A stretch of DNA of 42,421 nucleotides from Opitutia bacterium UBA6410 (GCA_002437405.1 DJPO01000114.1:41994-84414), one strand, 5' to 3'; positions 1-8,851 are shown, numbered from the stretch's first letter. A program made the numbers and translations. Notes: generated by a model from the sequence alone, not told the origin.

Positions 1-50
1 CAAGTAGCCCCTATGAATAAACTTCATCGGGGTTATTTAGTCTTTGGAGA

Positions 51-1376
51 TTGCTTTATAAAATTGATTTTATATATAACTACGATAGCCCCATGAATTG
101 CGAACCCTATTTCCCTGAAACGCGAAAGATTTCTTTTAACTCGCTTATAACGAGTATAACAATTTTTTTATGTTTATTCGGATATCCGATTTTTGCGGCG
201 ATAATTTCCATATTTGTTGGTGATGCTTCATTTCTTACGGATTCGAGTATTTATACATGGCCTTATCGAGGAGCGTCCGTCGTATTTTTCTTTATATCCC
301 TCTTTTTTGTAAAGCGTAATGCGATAAAAATGAACTGGAAAATCGCATTATTGTTTGTTTTTTTAATAATGCATTTTTTTCGAACATTTTACGATATCGA
401 AGTTAGGGATATTTCAGAGTTTCGTGGAAGTCTCCTTGCGTGGCGTATTGATGTCAGTCGTTTTAGAACATGGAATTATGTTATTTTGCTGACGGCATTG
501 CCATTGTTTGCGGTATATAGAACTTTCTATAATGCGGATTTTTCGAGAATATTAAATTGGATTATCGTTTTATCATCGATAGGGTTGATTGTATCTATTG
601 CGAGAATGGAGCTTTACGGGATAAGCATATATGGGGATGACTCAGTTGCGAGAGTAAATGCTACAGATTTGCTAAATACAATTTCATATGGACATTTGGG
701 AGGATCATTGGCAATTTTATCGCTGTATCAACTTGTGTCTAATAAACGAAAAGCATTTCCTGTCTTGTATATTGCCACATTTTTGCTTGGGGTTTTTGTA
801 CTATTGAGAGCGGGGAGCCGAGGCCCTATTTTTTCTATTTCTGTCGTTTTATTCATGTGGTGGTGTGCGCGTTCACGTTATGCATTTATTGCTCTTTTTG
901 TATTTTCTGCTTTTGCTGGATGTGTATATTTTTTCAGAGAAACTATTTTTAATCTTATAATGAAAATATCTCCAGTTCTTGTAACCCGAATTAATATGAC
1001 ATTAGAATATGGGCATAGTTCTGGGCGAGATTATTTAATGAAGAGCGTTATCGATAAGATATTGGAAAATCCTTTGTTCGGTGTTCAAACAGATCAATTG
1101 GGATATTCCCATAATGCAATATTGGACGGATTTATGATGTTTGGAATTGGTGCTGGCTGGATTGTTTTTGTTTTATATCTTACTGCCTATGTGGATGCTT
1201 ACAAAGTAATAAAACTAAAAATAAAAAATTACTGGGTTGCGCTATTGGCCATTCAATATTTTACGGCTACCCAAACGTCTTTTTCACTTGGAGGAAATTG
1301 CCAAGTTTTACTTTTTATGTTAATTGTTTATGCCGTATCTTATCAGTTGAAAAATCAAAATTCTTATATCAAATAG
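51..1376 (+). CDS. O-antigen polymerase/ligase-like membrane protein
   Basis: This is a polytopic inner-membrane protein of about 440 residues with many hydrophobic segments. A central RAGSRGP stretch (about residue 255) and the large loop before the last membrane segments resemble Wzy/WaaL O-antigen polymerases or ligases. Such proteins join or transfer lipid-linked glycan repeats in the periplasm. The start is uncertain: TTG at 51 follows GGAG too closely, and ATG at 93 (residue 15) is an alternative. An in-frame stop at 18-20 shows the gene is not cut by the window edge. The DNA is much more AT-rich than the rest of the window, which suggests acquisition by transfer. It converges on the flippase gene with a 6-base gap. 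The family call is from topology and motif, and the substrate is unknown. Confidence 0.7.
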   Translation: MLYKIDFIYNYDSPMNCEPYFPETRKISFNSLITSITIFLCLFGYPIFAAIISIFVGDASFLTDSSIYTWPYRGASVVFFFISLFFVKRNAIKMNWKIALLFVFLIMHFFRTFYDIEVRDISEFRGSLLAWRIDVSRFRTWNYVILLTALPLFAVYRTFYNADFSRILNWIIVLSSIGLIVSIARMELYGISIYGDDSVARVNATDLLNTISYGHLGGSLAILSLYQLVSNKRKAFPVLYIATFLLGVFVLLRAGSRGPIFSISVVLFMWWCARSRYAFIALFVFSAFAGCVYFFRETIFNLIMKISPVLVTRINMTLEYGHSSGRDYLMKSVIDKILENPLFGVQTDQLGYSHNAILDGFMMFGIGAGWIVFVLYLTAYVDAYKVIKLKIKNYWVALLAIQYFTATQTSFSLGGNCQVLLFMLIVYAVSYQLKNQNSYIK

Positions 1377-1382
1377 AATACT

Positions 1383-2897
1383 TTATTTTAGCCTGTTTCT
1401 CATAAATTTCTTAACGGAATTTAATTCATTTTTGTCAAGGGTATAGAATATAACGGAAATAGTGGCGATGCATATCCCTATCGCTGTCCAGCTTAGATTG
1501 TAATATATGCTGTTTTTACTATTAGATAACACGAAGCACGGAATTCCAATCGAAATTATTCCGATAACAAAAAGCTTTAAAACAATTTTATAAAGATAAT
1601 CCCATCTTGATATTTGTATTTGTGGGGCAATAAATATGGAGCTCCAAATTGTAAATAATATTATCGCAATAATCTTAGGTGATGTTGAAATAATCGGATC
1701 GAACCCATAGTGCAATAAAATTATTGTTACAAGTAATCCTAAAATATTAGATGTGCAATATACTGTTTGATATACAGCTATTTTGCCTGTTGCATTTACT
1801 GCTATCCGTAAGGGCGTATTTATCGCCCAAACAATGCTTTGAATTATTAAAATAATTGTAAATCCCGATGCCCATTTGGGATAATTGCCAAGCCAACAAG
1901 CAAGAATGAAATCGCAATTCACTATGATTGGAATTGCAATAAACATAGAAAGGAGAAAGGATACTTTTGCAGAAATTCTTATTAGCCTTTGCAGATCCTC
2001 AAGATTTTTACTTGCGTAAAGTTTTGTAATTTGTGGGGCAAAGGCGGTTTGAAAATTTCCCGTTAATCGTCCGACTGCAGTGGATACTTGTTCGGCAATT
2101 CCCATAGCTGCATTGGCGACAACGCCGTTAAAAATATTTAATGCGATATTTGTCCCTTGTTTATTAACTACATCGGAGATGGAACCAGTCGTACTCCAAA
2201 TAGAGAAATTCAATATTTTTTTGCAAATGGTATATTCCCAAAAAAAAGTATATCTGGTGAAGTCAAACACAATTAATGTGTAAGCTGCAAATGCAGTGCA
2301 AGACAATAATGTAGATAAGAATATTCCAAGCCCATAATATATTAATTTGTCAAACGGGACATAATATAAAGAAATTGCTATGCCCAGTCTGGCTATCGCA
2401 TCAAATATGGATAAATATGCAAAAATACCCATTCGTTCTTTTGCTATTATTGCTGCTTCGTAAGGTGCTCGAAATATAGTTATACAGAAGGATAGTATGG
2501 AAAATTGATACACCCAGTTTGCGGCATACATCTTCCCTTCAGGAATGTTTAGGTAAAAGTTTAGGACGATAATGCCGACAATTTCCCCAATTATCCAAAT
2601 TATAATGGCTAAAATTACATGAATGTTTAGGCACATCGAGAAGAGCCGGCGCAAGTTTTGCGTGGATCCGCTTCCGAGTTCAAAATTTAAAAACCGTTGA
2701 GTTGCGGATATTGTAGACGAATTTAAGAACCACAATAGCATTACAACGCCGCCGACGATGTTGTAAATCCCGAAGTCGTCAACCCCCAACGCCTTGAGCA
2801 CTACGCGCGAGGTGTAGAGCGTAACGAGCATCATCACCCCCATTCGCAGATAGAGGGCGATTGTGTTTTTCAGAATCCGGTTGGCGTCGAGTTTCAT
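1383..2897 (-). CDS. Wzx-like polysaccharide flippase (MOP superfamily)
   Basis: The 504-residue protein has about 12-14 hydrophobic helices and an N-terminal RxVLxxLGxxDFGIYNIVGG pattern (about residues 31-50), typical of Wzx/RfbX-type exporters. These flip undecaprenyl-linked oligosaccharides across the inner membrane. It is probably the last gene of a minus-strand operon, because its ATG lies 3 bases after the stop of the deacetylase gene. Its first 50 or so codons are G+C-rich like the chromosome, while the remainder, below about position 2740, is AT-rich like the adjacent polymerase gene. The composition break therefore falls inside the reading frame, which is intact. The family is fairly sure; the transported glycan cannot be read from the sequence. 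Confidence 0.85.
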   Translation of the reverse strand: MKLDANRILKNTIALYLRMGVMMLVTLYTSRVVLKALGVDDFGIYNIVGGVVMLLWFLNSSTISATQRFLNFELGSGSTQNLRRLFSMCLNIHVILAIIIWIIGEIVGIIVLNFYLNIPEGKMYAANWVYQFSILSFCITIFRAPYEAAIIAKERMGIFAYLSIFDAIARLGIAISLYYVPFDKLIYYGLGIFLSTLLSCTAFAAYTLIVFDFTRYTFFWEYTICKKILNFSIWSTTGSISDVVNKQGTNIALNIFNGVVANAAMGIAEQVSTAVGRLTGNFQTAFAPQITKLYASKNLEDLQRLIRISAKVSFLLSMFIAIPIIVNCDFILACWLGNYPKWASGFTIILIIQSIVWAINTPLRIAVNATGKIAVYQTVYCTSNILGLLVTIILLHYGFDPIISTSPKIIAIILFTIWSSIFIAPQIQISRWDYLYKIVLKLFVIGIISIGIPCFVLSNSKNSIYYNLSWTAIGICIATISVIFYTLDKNELNSVKKFMRNRLK

Positions 2898-2900
2898 TGG

Positions 2901-4850
2901 CTATTTTTGCGTGGCGGGGCGGGAGAATTTTACGCTTTTGAACGGGTCGTCTTGTTCGGAGACGGTCAGCGGGGTGATTACCGTTGTCCAGAAATCCTGC
3001 TTGTATTCTATTATCAGCCTGTTTTTGCCGCGGGTTGTTGCGATTTTCAGCGAAGTCCCCTTTTGGGGCGTGTCGAGCTTCGCGCCGTTTAGGTAGGCGG
3101 CGTTTATGTTTTTGAAGTCGGCGAACAGGGTTGCCGATTCCCCTTCGCAGGAGAAATCGAGCGTGGCGAGCCTTGCGTACTCGTTTTTATACGCCAGCGG
3201 ATTCGCCGAGTTTCTCCAGATCGGATTGTCGGAATTCGGGGCGATTTGAAATTCCCGCGAGTTTTTGTCGCGCCTGCAGGGTGTCCACTGTTGGACGGGG
3301 GATTGCCCGAAGTCCGCGAGCGTAGCGGCGGGCGCGGAGAGTTTTTGCAAGACGCCGTCGGACAGATTTTGTTTTTCGAGCGGGCCGACGAAGACGGCGG
3401 TGTCGCGCGGGCAGGGGGTCGGGGCGTCTTTGCCTTCGACGGTCGTCGTCAGGTAAAGGCGCGACGGCCTGCCGTCCAGCAGGAAGTCGAGCTGAACCGC
3501 AAAGAAGAAATCGCCGCTTTCGCATTCTGAAAAGGCACTTTTGGCGGGGAGTTTTACGGCGCGCTTGATTTTCTTTCCGCCGTCGATGTCGGCGATGGGC
3601 AGAGTTTTCACGCCTTCCGCATAGAGCGGCGGGAGTCTGAAAGTTGCGGTGCAGTTTGCGATTTTCGCTCCGCCGCCGTTTTTCAGGAGCAAGTGGAGCT
3701 TGCCGTCGGGGGATTGGGAAAGGCCGCCTGCCAGTCCCGCGAATTTTGCGGACTGCCCGACGAATTTCGCGTCGTTGTGCGGATTTTCGATGGTGTCGAT
3801 TTTCTGCGGGGCGCGATATTCGGACGGCTGGGGCAGGGCGAAGTTTCCGTTCTTGTCGGGGGAGATTTCCGCTCCGTCGAGCTTCACCTTTACGGGTTTG
3901 CCCGAAATTTTGACCTCGAGCGCGATATTGTCGCCGATCTCCGTTGCCGAAATACGCCCGATTTTGAAAGTCGCCGACTTCCCGTCCGCCTTTTTTTCGA
4001 GCAATTTAAAGTTTTCGAATTGGCGGGTGTACGCGGCGTATTCGTTTTGCGTGCAATACCAAAAGTCGGGGCGTTTGTTTGCCTTCAGGATTCTCTCGAG
4101 CTCGGCAAAGCCCGCGTCGGACTGCCACGAGTGCACCCCGAGCGTCATGTGCGGCAGTCCGTCGGTTTTCTGGCGGTATAGCGCGTAGGAGGTGTTGCCT
4201 TTGAACGCCTTTTCGCTCGGGTCGCGGTCGTTTATGTTGAACATGTGCGAGCCCAAAAGCGAGCCCTTCGGCAGACCGTATTTTTTGTCGTTGTCCGCCC
4301 AAAGCCCCGTCTGGATTTGGTATCCCGCGCGGACGATGAGTTCGCCGATGAGTTTCGGGGCGTCGGGGTAAAACGGGTGGTCGGCGAAATACCCCGGCAG
4401 AACGAACGCGACGACGGGAGTGTCGAGCGCGGTTTCGAGCTTTATCCGCTGCCCGAGGATTTCGTAGAAAGCGTCGTTGGGCAGAATCGTGGTGAGGATT
4501 CTGTGGGTTATCGTGTGCGAGCCAATCGCGAACCCGTCGGCGAGAAATTTTTTCGCGTAGTTTTCGATGTATTTTTCGTCGGCGCGCGTGAGCAGAAACG
4601 TCGCCTTGAGCCCCGCGTTTTTGAACGCCTTTGCGGTTTTCGCGTGGGCTGCGTTCGTGTCGTCCCAGCGCGAGGAGAAGGCGGTTATTGCGTTGTCGGG
4701 CAGGCGATTGGCGGAGACAGTCGCGTCCGCCGCGCTTTGGGCGTCGGGAAATTGGACTTCGAGCGTCTGCGTATAGTTCGCACAAAACAGCTCCGACGCC
4801 GCCAGTGCGACCGTCGAAACAAACGCGGTTAATCTTTTATAAAATGACAT
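2901..4850 (-). CDS. Secreted NodB-type polysaccharide deacetylase with C-terminal extension
   Basis: Residues 1-23 form a signal peptide. A NodB-like fold follows: SRWDD at 60-64 replaces the usual TFDDG with its metal-binding Asp, SHTITH at 111-116 supplies the two metal-ligand histidines, and VLPGYF at 150-155 fits motif 3. The family removes N- or O-acetyl groups from extracellular or envelope polysaccharides. The total of 649 residues is far longer than a lone NodB domain (about 200). Residues from about 290 on look beta-rich and hold no motif I recognise, possibly carbohydrate-binding modules. It lies between the DUF2238 gene upstream and the flippase downstream, all on the minus strand, so it may modify the exported glycan. 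The substrate is unknown. Confidence 0.8.
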   Translation of the reverse strand: MSFYKRLTAFVSTVALAASELFCANYTQTLEVQFPDAQSAADATVSANRLPDNAITAFSSRWDDTNAAHAKTAKAFKNAGLKATFLLTRADEKYIENYAKKFLADGFAIGSHTITHRILTTILPNDAFYEILGQRIKLETALDTPVVAFVLPGYFADHPFYPDAPKLIGELIVRAGYQIQTGLWADNDKKYGLPKGSLLGSHMFNINDRDPSEKAFKGNTSYALYRQKTDGLPHMTLGVHSWQSDAGFAELERILKANKRPDFWYCTQNEYAAYTRQFENFKLLEKKADGKSATFKIGRISATEIGDNIALEVKISGKPVKVKLDGAEISPDKNGNFALPQPSEYRAPQKIDTIENPHNDAKFVGQSAKFAGLAGGLSQSPDGKLHLLLKNGGGAKIANCTATFRLPPLYAEGVKTLPIADIDGGKKIKRAVKLPAKSAFSECESGDFFFAVQLDFLLDGRPSRLYLTTTVEGKDAPTPCPRDTAVFVGPLEKQNLSDGVLQKLSAPAATLADFGQSPVQQWTPCRRDKNSREFQIAPNSDNPIWRNSANPLAYKNEYARLATLDFSCEGESATLFADFKNINAAYLNGAKLDTPQKGTSLKIATTRGKNRLIIEYKQDFWTTVITPLTVSEQDDPFKSVKFSRPATQK

Positions 4851-4900
4851 ACCGCGATTTTCCGCCCAGCGGCGTAAATGTCAAAACGATAATCTCCCCG

Positions 4901-5527
4901 TTATTCGGGATTTGCCGCGGCGGATTTCGGGCGGTTGAATAGCGGGAAAAGCGGGGCGGCGGCTATTGCCCCGAGCGTGTCGCAAAGCATATCCTTTTGC
5001 GCGTCCCACACGTCGCCCTGCGAGCCAAGAAACGCCGCGCCGACTTCCCCTCCGTCGGCCTCCGCATACGCCCATTCGATTAGCTCCCACGCATTCGCCA
5101 ACGCCATCATAAAAAGTATTCCGAAAAACGCCGCCGACTTCTCCGAGCCCGCCGCGCGCGTTTTGAAGAAAACCTCCGCCGCCGTGTACGCACACATTCC
5201 GACCGCAAAGTGAGCGACCCTGTCGTAATGGTTGCGCCCGAAGCCGAAAGTGTCGGTGATAAGCCCGAACGGCACGCGCTCGAACGAGTAATGCGCCCCG
5301 ACCGTGTGCATGCAAAGCCACAGGAAGACGAAGAAGTACGAAATGTTCGAAAACTTGAACCATCGGCGCGAGAGAGCAAATAGCGCGAAAACCGCCAGCA
5401 CGCTCGAGATTTCCACCCACCAGACCCTGCGGTCGAAAGGGCAAACCGCCGACCACCCCAGGAGCGCGAGGAAAATTGCGAGCATAATAAATTGCGGGAA
5501 GTCGGCTTGCGAAATTCGGTTTTTCAT
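4901..5527 (-). CDS. DUF2238 (YjdF-like) integral membrane protein
   Basis: This 208-residue protein has about five or six hydrophobic segments. The family blocks are clear: HTVGAHY (74-80), GRNHYDRVAHF (97-107), WELIEW (147-152) and GSQGDVWDAQKDM (168-180). Together they define DUF2238, whose best-known member is E. coli YjdF. The biochemical function of the family is not established; the conserved His, Asp and Glu residues face a membrane core and could bind a metal. The gene is the first of the minus-strand group that continues with the deacetylase (50-base gap) and flippase. It is divergent from the second polymerase-like gene. The family assignment is strong, and a role in the polysaccharide locus is only suggested by position. 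Confidence 0.85.
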   Translation of the reverse strand: MKNRISQADFPQFIMLAIFLALLGWSAVCPFDRRVWWVEISSVLAVFALFALSRRWFKFSNISYFFVFLWLCMHTVGAHYSFERVPFGLITDTFGFGRNHYDRVAHFAVGMCAYTAAEVFFKTRAAGSEKSAAFFGILFMMALANAWELIEWAYAEADGGEVGAAFLGSQGDVWDAQKDMLCDTLGAIAAAPLFPLFNRPKSAAANPE

Positions 5528-5625
5528 AACCCAATATTGGCGGAATTCGGGGCGGAGCGCAAGCCCAACGTTGTCCGCCCAATATGCTTGACGCGCGCGC
5601 GCGAAACTCAGATTTTGTTTTTCAG

Positions 5626-7005
5626 ATGAAAACCCGACCCGAATTGCAAACCCCGTTTAGCCGAAACTGCGACATTCTCGCGACGTTTTTTGCGGGGCTG
5701 CAGATTGTGTTGGCGACTTGGCTGTGCTCGGGCGTGAACGCGCAGTTTTTGTTCCCGATGTTCGCCGTCGCAATATGCGCGTTCGGCTCGGCATTCGGCG
5801 CGGGGCGATTTGCGCGCGACGATGTATTTTCTAAAACGCTTTCGTGGAGCGCGCTGTTTTTTGCGGCGGTTTGCGCCGTCCAATATTTGAATCCGTGGGC
5901 GCGTCAGCTGGAGTTCGCGAACTTTGGCGGAATCGAAAAACTGCCGTATATAAAATGGCTGCCGACTTCCGTGCGGGCGCAGTTTACGGACGGCGGCGCG
6001 GCGGCGGCATTCTGCTATCTGCAGACGGCGTTTTTGACGGTGCTTGCGTTCGCGTCGATGGCGGAGCAATCTCGTCGCAGTCGCGGCTTTTTGTACTTTT
6101 TCGTGCTGAATGCTTTCGCGATGGGCGGATTTGCGGTGTATCAAAAAGCGTCGGGGGCGTTGTCGATGTATTCGCTCGAATCGCTTAAAGGCGCGAATTT
6201 TTACGGGAGCTTTTTTCTCTCGAACGCGGCTGGCGCGTTTTTGAATATGGGTGTTGCGGCGGCGTTGGCGTGCGCGTTTTTGCTTGCGGGGCGCGGGTGG
6301 CTTGCCAAGCTTTGCGCGCCCGTACCGCTGTTGGCGGCGGCGGGAATGTCGTACGGCGTGTACGATTCCGAAAGCGTCGGGGCGCTTTATATTTGCGCAT
6401 TGGTTTGGACGGCGTTTGCGCTGCTTTTGGTTTTGAAAATTTTAAAACGCTTTTTCGGGATTTGGGCGTGTGCCGTTTTTGCCGCCGCCGCGCTTGCCGT
6501 GGGCGGATATTGCATCTCGGAAAATTTCGAAAAAATCGCGGAATTTGCGCCGCAAAAAAAGAACGACAACGCAATGCATTCGGCGCAGTCGCGTTTGGAA
6601 ATATACAAAACCGTCTGCCCGATTATTCTCGAACGCCCGATTTGGGGCTACGGCGGCGAGTCGGGCGATTTCGTCATACCGCTTTTGAAGGGCAACGACG
6701 AAAAATCCGTCGCGCTGGCGGCGAGTCGGGCGCACTCGGATTTGCTGGGGTATCTGCTCGACTTCGGATTCGCAGGCGGCGCGGTGCTGGCGGCGTGCGG
6801 GGCGGCGTGGCTTTGGCGGATTTGGCAAATGCGCAGATACCTCACCTGCGCGAATGCGATGTGTTTTGTCGGGGCGATGTCGTGCTTCGGGCACAGCCTG
6901 TTCGATATGGAGCTTCATATCCCCTCGACGATGTTGATGTTCGGGCTGATGTGCGTGCTTTCGTATGCGCCGATTTTCGGGAAGGAGGTGGACGATGAAA
7001 TATAA
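5626..7005 (+). CDS. O-antigen ligase (Wzy_C)-like membrane protein
   Basis: About 459 residues with 10-12 hydrophobic segments. The large periplasmic loop region (about residues 315-385 of the 473-residue version) carries SRLEIY, ERPIWGYG and HSDLLGYLLDFG, a layout found in Wzy_C O-antigen ligases and polymerases: Arg-rich motif, P-x-x-G-x-G, then H-[SN]-x-x-L. ATG 5626 is preferred because the extra 14 residues from ATG 5584 are charged and uninformative, but neither start has a clear ribosome-binding site. It overlaps the next gene by 11 bases. Unlike the polymerase at the left edge, this gene has host-like G+C-rich codons. It could ligate the finished glycan to its acceptor or polymerise a second polymer. 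Confidence 0.75.
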   Translation: MKTRPELQTPFSRNCDILATFFAGLQIVLATWLCSGVNAQFLFPMFAVAICAFGSAFGAGRFARDDVFSKTLSWSALFFAAVCAVQYLNPWARQLEFANFGGIEKLPYIKWLPTSVRAQFTDGGAAAAFCYLQTAFLTVLAFASMAEQSRRSRGFLYFFVLNAFAMGGFAVYQKASGALSMYSLESLKGANFYGSFFLSNAAGAFLNMGVAAALACAFLLAGRGWLAKLCAPVPLLAAAGMSYGVYDSESVGALYICALVWTAFALLLVLKILKRFFGIWACAVFAAAALAVGGYCISENFEKIAEFAPQKKNDNAMHSAQSRLEIYKTVCPIILERPIWGYGGESGDFVIPLLKGNDEKSVALAASRAHSDLLGYLLDFGFAGGAVLAACGAAWLWRIWQMRRYLTCANAMCFVGAMSCFGHSLFDMELHIPSTMLMFGLMCVLSYAPIFGKEVDDEI

Positions 7006-7921
7006 GTTGCTGCTGGCGGCAGTCGTCTTGCTCGGTGCGTTTGCGGCCTGCGACTATCTGCTCACCCCCGACAAAAGTCTCGTCGCAGCCCGCGCGATAT
7101 ACCGCGGGGAGAGCCTCGACAATTCCGCGATTTTCTCCAAGCCCAAGCGCGCCCTGCAGCTCGCCCGAGAGGCGGTCGAAGCCAAAAAGCGCGGCGACGA
7201 ATCGGAGTTCTCGCAAAAAATCCTCCAGTCGTACCTGATGTTCCAGCCGCTCGACAAAACCGTTGCCGAGCCGTATCTTGCGAAGGCGGTAATCCTCTTG
7301 GGGCAAACCGACTCCGCAGACTGGTTTTCGGAGTTCGTGCGGATAAGCCCCTTTACGGCAGACTGCATTTTGGCGGTGTACACTTGCGGCGGGAATCGCG
7401 GGCTAATTAAAAATCTAAACAAAAACTGGAAGAGCATTCGCAAAAAATTCGAGTACGCAGACGGTAAATATCACAAGATGTTGTGGGTCTTGTCGCTGGC
7501 GCGTGTGGATTTTTCAAAGGCGGACATTGCGAAGGCGGACAAGACATATCGGGGAATGTCGTATTATCTGGGGTTGCCGAATTGGGATCCCGAATCCCGC
7601 ACGCTCTATCCCGACCCTTTGAGGGCGTGTTTGTCGAAGATGAAGGGGAGGGAGGATTTGTTTGAATTTTACAAAAGCCGCAGTATGTCGCCCGAAAATC
7701 TTCGAAAATTGTACGGAGGTTATTGCGAATACGCAGCGAAAATCTACGCGCTTTGCGGCGAGCCGAAAACGGCGGTGTTTTTTCTGGAAATGCTCCCCGA
7801 GAACGGGCGGAAATATGCGTCGATAAAACGCGCGCTGCCGTACATATTGGAGGCGGACGGAGGTCGTGAGGCGTTGGCGGGCAGCCGCAAACTTTCGGCA
7901 ATGCTCGAACGGAAAAATTAA
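6995..7921 (+). CDS. Exported protein of unknown function, putative lipoprotein
   Basis: I do not recognise this 308-residue protein. The start at ATG 6995 is set by a textbook Shine-Dalgarno GGAGG at 6984-6988; it overlaps the end of the upstream ligase-like gene by 11 bases, which implies translational coupling. The N-terminus has a hydrophobic stretch ending in AFAAC (about residues 14-18), which could be a lipobox, though Phe at -3 is atypical, so an ordinary signal anchor is possible. The body is soluble, alpha-helical and rich in Ala, Lys, Leu and Tyr, with helix pairs reminiscent of tetratricopeptide repeats. Its stop overlaps the stop of the convergent sugar transferase gene. Coupling to the ligase suggests it assists that enzyme, but this is inference. 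Confidence 0.7.
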   Translation: MKYKLLLAAVVLLGAFAACDYLLTPDKSLVAARAIYRGESLDNSAIFSKPKRALQLAREAVEAKKRGDESEFSQKILQSYLMFQPLDKTVAEPYLAKAVILLGQTDSADWFSEFVRISPFTADCILAVYTCGGNRGLIKNLNKNWKSIRKKFEYADGKYHKMLWVLSLARVDFSKADIAKADKTYRGMSYYLGLPNWDPESRTLYPDPLRACLSKMKGREDLFEFYKSRSMSPENLRKLYGGYCEYAAKIYALCGEPKTAVFFLEMLPENGRKYASIKRALPYILEADGGREALAGSRKLSAMLERKN

Positions 7922-8538
7922 CGCCCGCCGCGCTTTGTGAAGCTCTCGACGGTATTTTTATTTACAGGGGTCGAGTTCACGCAGAAGATGACTTTCAAGA
8001 TAGTCAGGAAGCAGATTTTGGCGTCGAGCGCAAACGAGAGCCTGTCGACGTATTCCAAGTCCTTTTTCATTTTTTCGTCGAGCGCGATATTGTTGCGCCC
8101 CGAAATTTGCGCCAATCCGCTAATCCCTGGCAAAACCTCGTTGCGCTTTTTTATTTCGTCGGGGTTGCAATGGGCGATTTCGTAGTCTAAAAACGGACGC
8201 GGCCCGATGAACGACATATCACCCTTTAGCACATTCACGAATTGGGCGATTTCGTCCAAGCTCGTTTTACGCAGGAACGCCCCGAGTTTTGTGATGCGCC
8301 GCTCGTCGGGCAAAAGCGCGCCGTCGGGGGATTTGTCGAAGGACATCGTTCTGAATTTGTACAGATTGAAAATCCTGCCGTGCAACCCGACCCTCCTCTG
8401 GGAAATCAAAACGGGCGAGCCCATCGAAATTTTTACGGCAATCCACACAACGGCGAAAACGGGAAGCATCGCCGCCAGAAGCAGCAACGCTCCGAGAAAG
8501 TCGAAAAGGCGTTTTATATGTTTGCGATATAATTGCAT
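7918..8538 (-). CDS. PglC/WbaP-type phosphoglycosyl transferase (bacterial sugar transferase)
   Basis: The enzyme moves a sugar-1-phosphate from UDP-sugar to undecaprenyl phosphate, the first membrane step of glycan assembly. Features are a basic N-terminus, one re-entrant hydrophobic helix (about residues 12-38), SPVLISQRRVG (41-51), YKFRTM (60-65), the catalytic Asp-Glu pair in SLDEIAQF (D95, E96), GDMSFIGPRP (106-115) and PGISGLAQISGR (137-148). At 206 residues it is the small monotopic PglC type, without the extra N-terminal membrane domain of WbaP. I chose ATG 8538 over an upstream in-frame codon at 8604 because the family begins KxxxKRxFDF. Its stop overlaps that of the convergent putative lipoprotein gene. 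The donor sugar cannot be predicted. Confidence 0.92.
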   Translation of the reverse strand: MQLYRKHIKRLFDFLGALLLLAAMLPVFAVVWIAVKISMGSPVLISQRRVGLHGRIFNLYKFRTMSFDKSPDGALLPDERRITKLGAFLRKTSLDEIAQFVNVLKGDMSFIGPRPFLDYEIAHCNPDEIKKRNEVLPGISGLAQISGRNNIALDEKMKKDLEYVDRLSFALDAKICFLTILKVIFCVNSTPVNKNTVESFTKRGGR

Positions 8539-8635
8539 TTTTTCGTGCCGCAAAAATAGTTTAAATATTCCGCAAAATAGTACTCGCGGGGGCGTGGGCG
8601 TCAAGAAATTTTAAGGTTGCCGCGTTTCGGACATC

Positions 8636-8663
8636 TTGACATTTTTCGGCGGAGTTATAAATA
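8636..8663 (+). promoter_or_regulatory. Strong sigma-70-type promoter for the 47-codon gene
   Basis: A perfect TTGACA (8636-8641) is followed by TATAAA at 8656-8661 (14 bp spacer) or TAAATA at 8658-8663 (16 bp spacer, the spacing seen at other promoters here). The predicted transcription start is near 8668-8670, giving a leader of roughly 20 bases before ATG 8690. The GGGAGG at 8664-8669 lies too far from the ATG to serve as a normal Shine-Dalgarno site. Confidence 0.6.
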
Positions 8664-8689
8664 GGGAGGTTTAAAAATAAAAAACGGAT

Positions 8690-8833
8690 ATGAGTGGCAA
8701 CAACGATTCCAAAACAGAAAGCCGCGAATGCGGCAAGGGCGAAACTATCCGCCGCGGCGCGAACATTCAAAAATACGTCGACAACTACGACAGGATTTTC
8801 CGAAAGGGCGCGAAGTCCAAATCCAAAAAATAG
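8690..8833 (+). CDS. Small basic protein, 47 residues, unknown function
   Basis: This short reading frame encodes a hydrophilic protein that starts MSGNNDSKTE, has a central GANIQKYVDNYDRIFRKG (residues 23-40) and ends in a Lys/Ser tail (KSKSKK). I do not recognise a family. It is supported by a near-consensus promoter just upstream, by codon use like its neighbours (GGC, CGC, AAC, GAC, ATC), and by its position in a 350-base gap between divergent and convergent genes, with a weak T-run terminator candidate before rsmG. There is no membrane segment or signal peptide. The basic C-terminus could bind nucleic acid or the ribosome. A non-coding RNA from the same promoter is the alternative reading. 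Confidence 0.6.
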   Translation: MSGNNDSKTESRECGKGETIRRGANIQKYVDNYDRIFRKGAKSKSKK

Positions 8834-8851
8834 CCGTGATTTCGGCTCGGA

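Noticed and set aside
2080..2283. Plus-strand frame inside the flippase gene
   Set aside because: It is a shadow of the minus-strand flippase, has no start signal and no motif.
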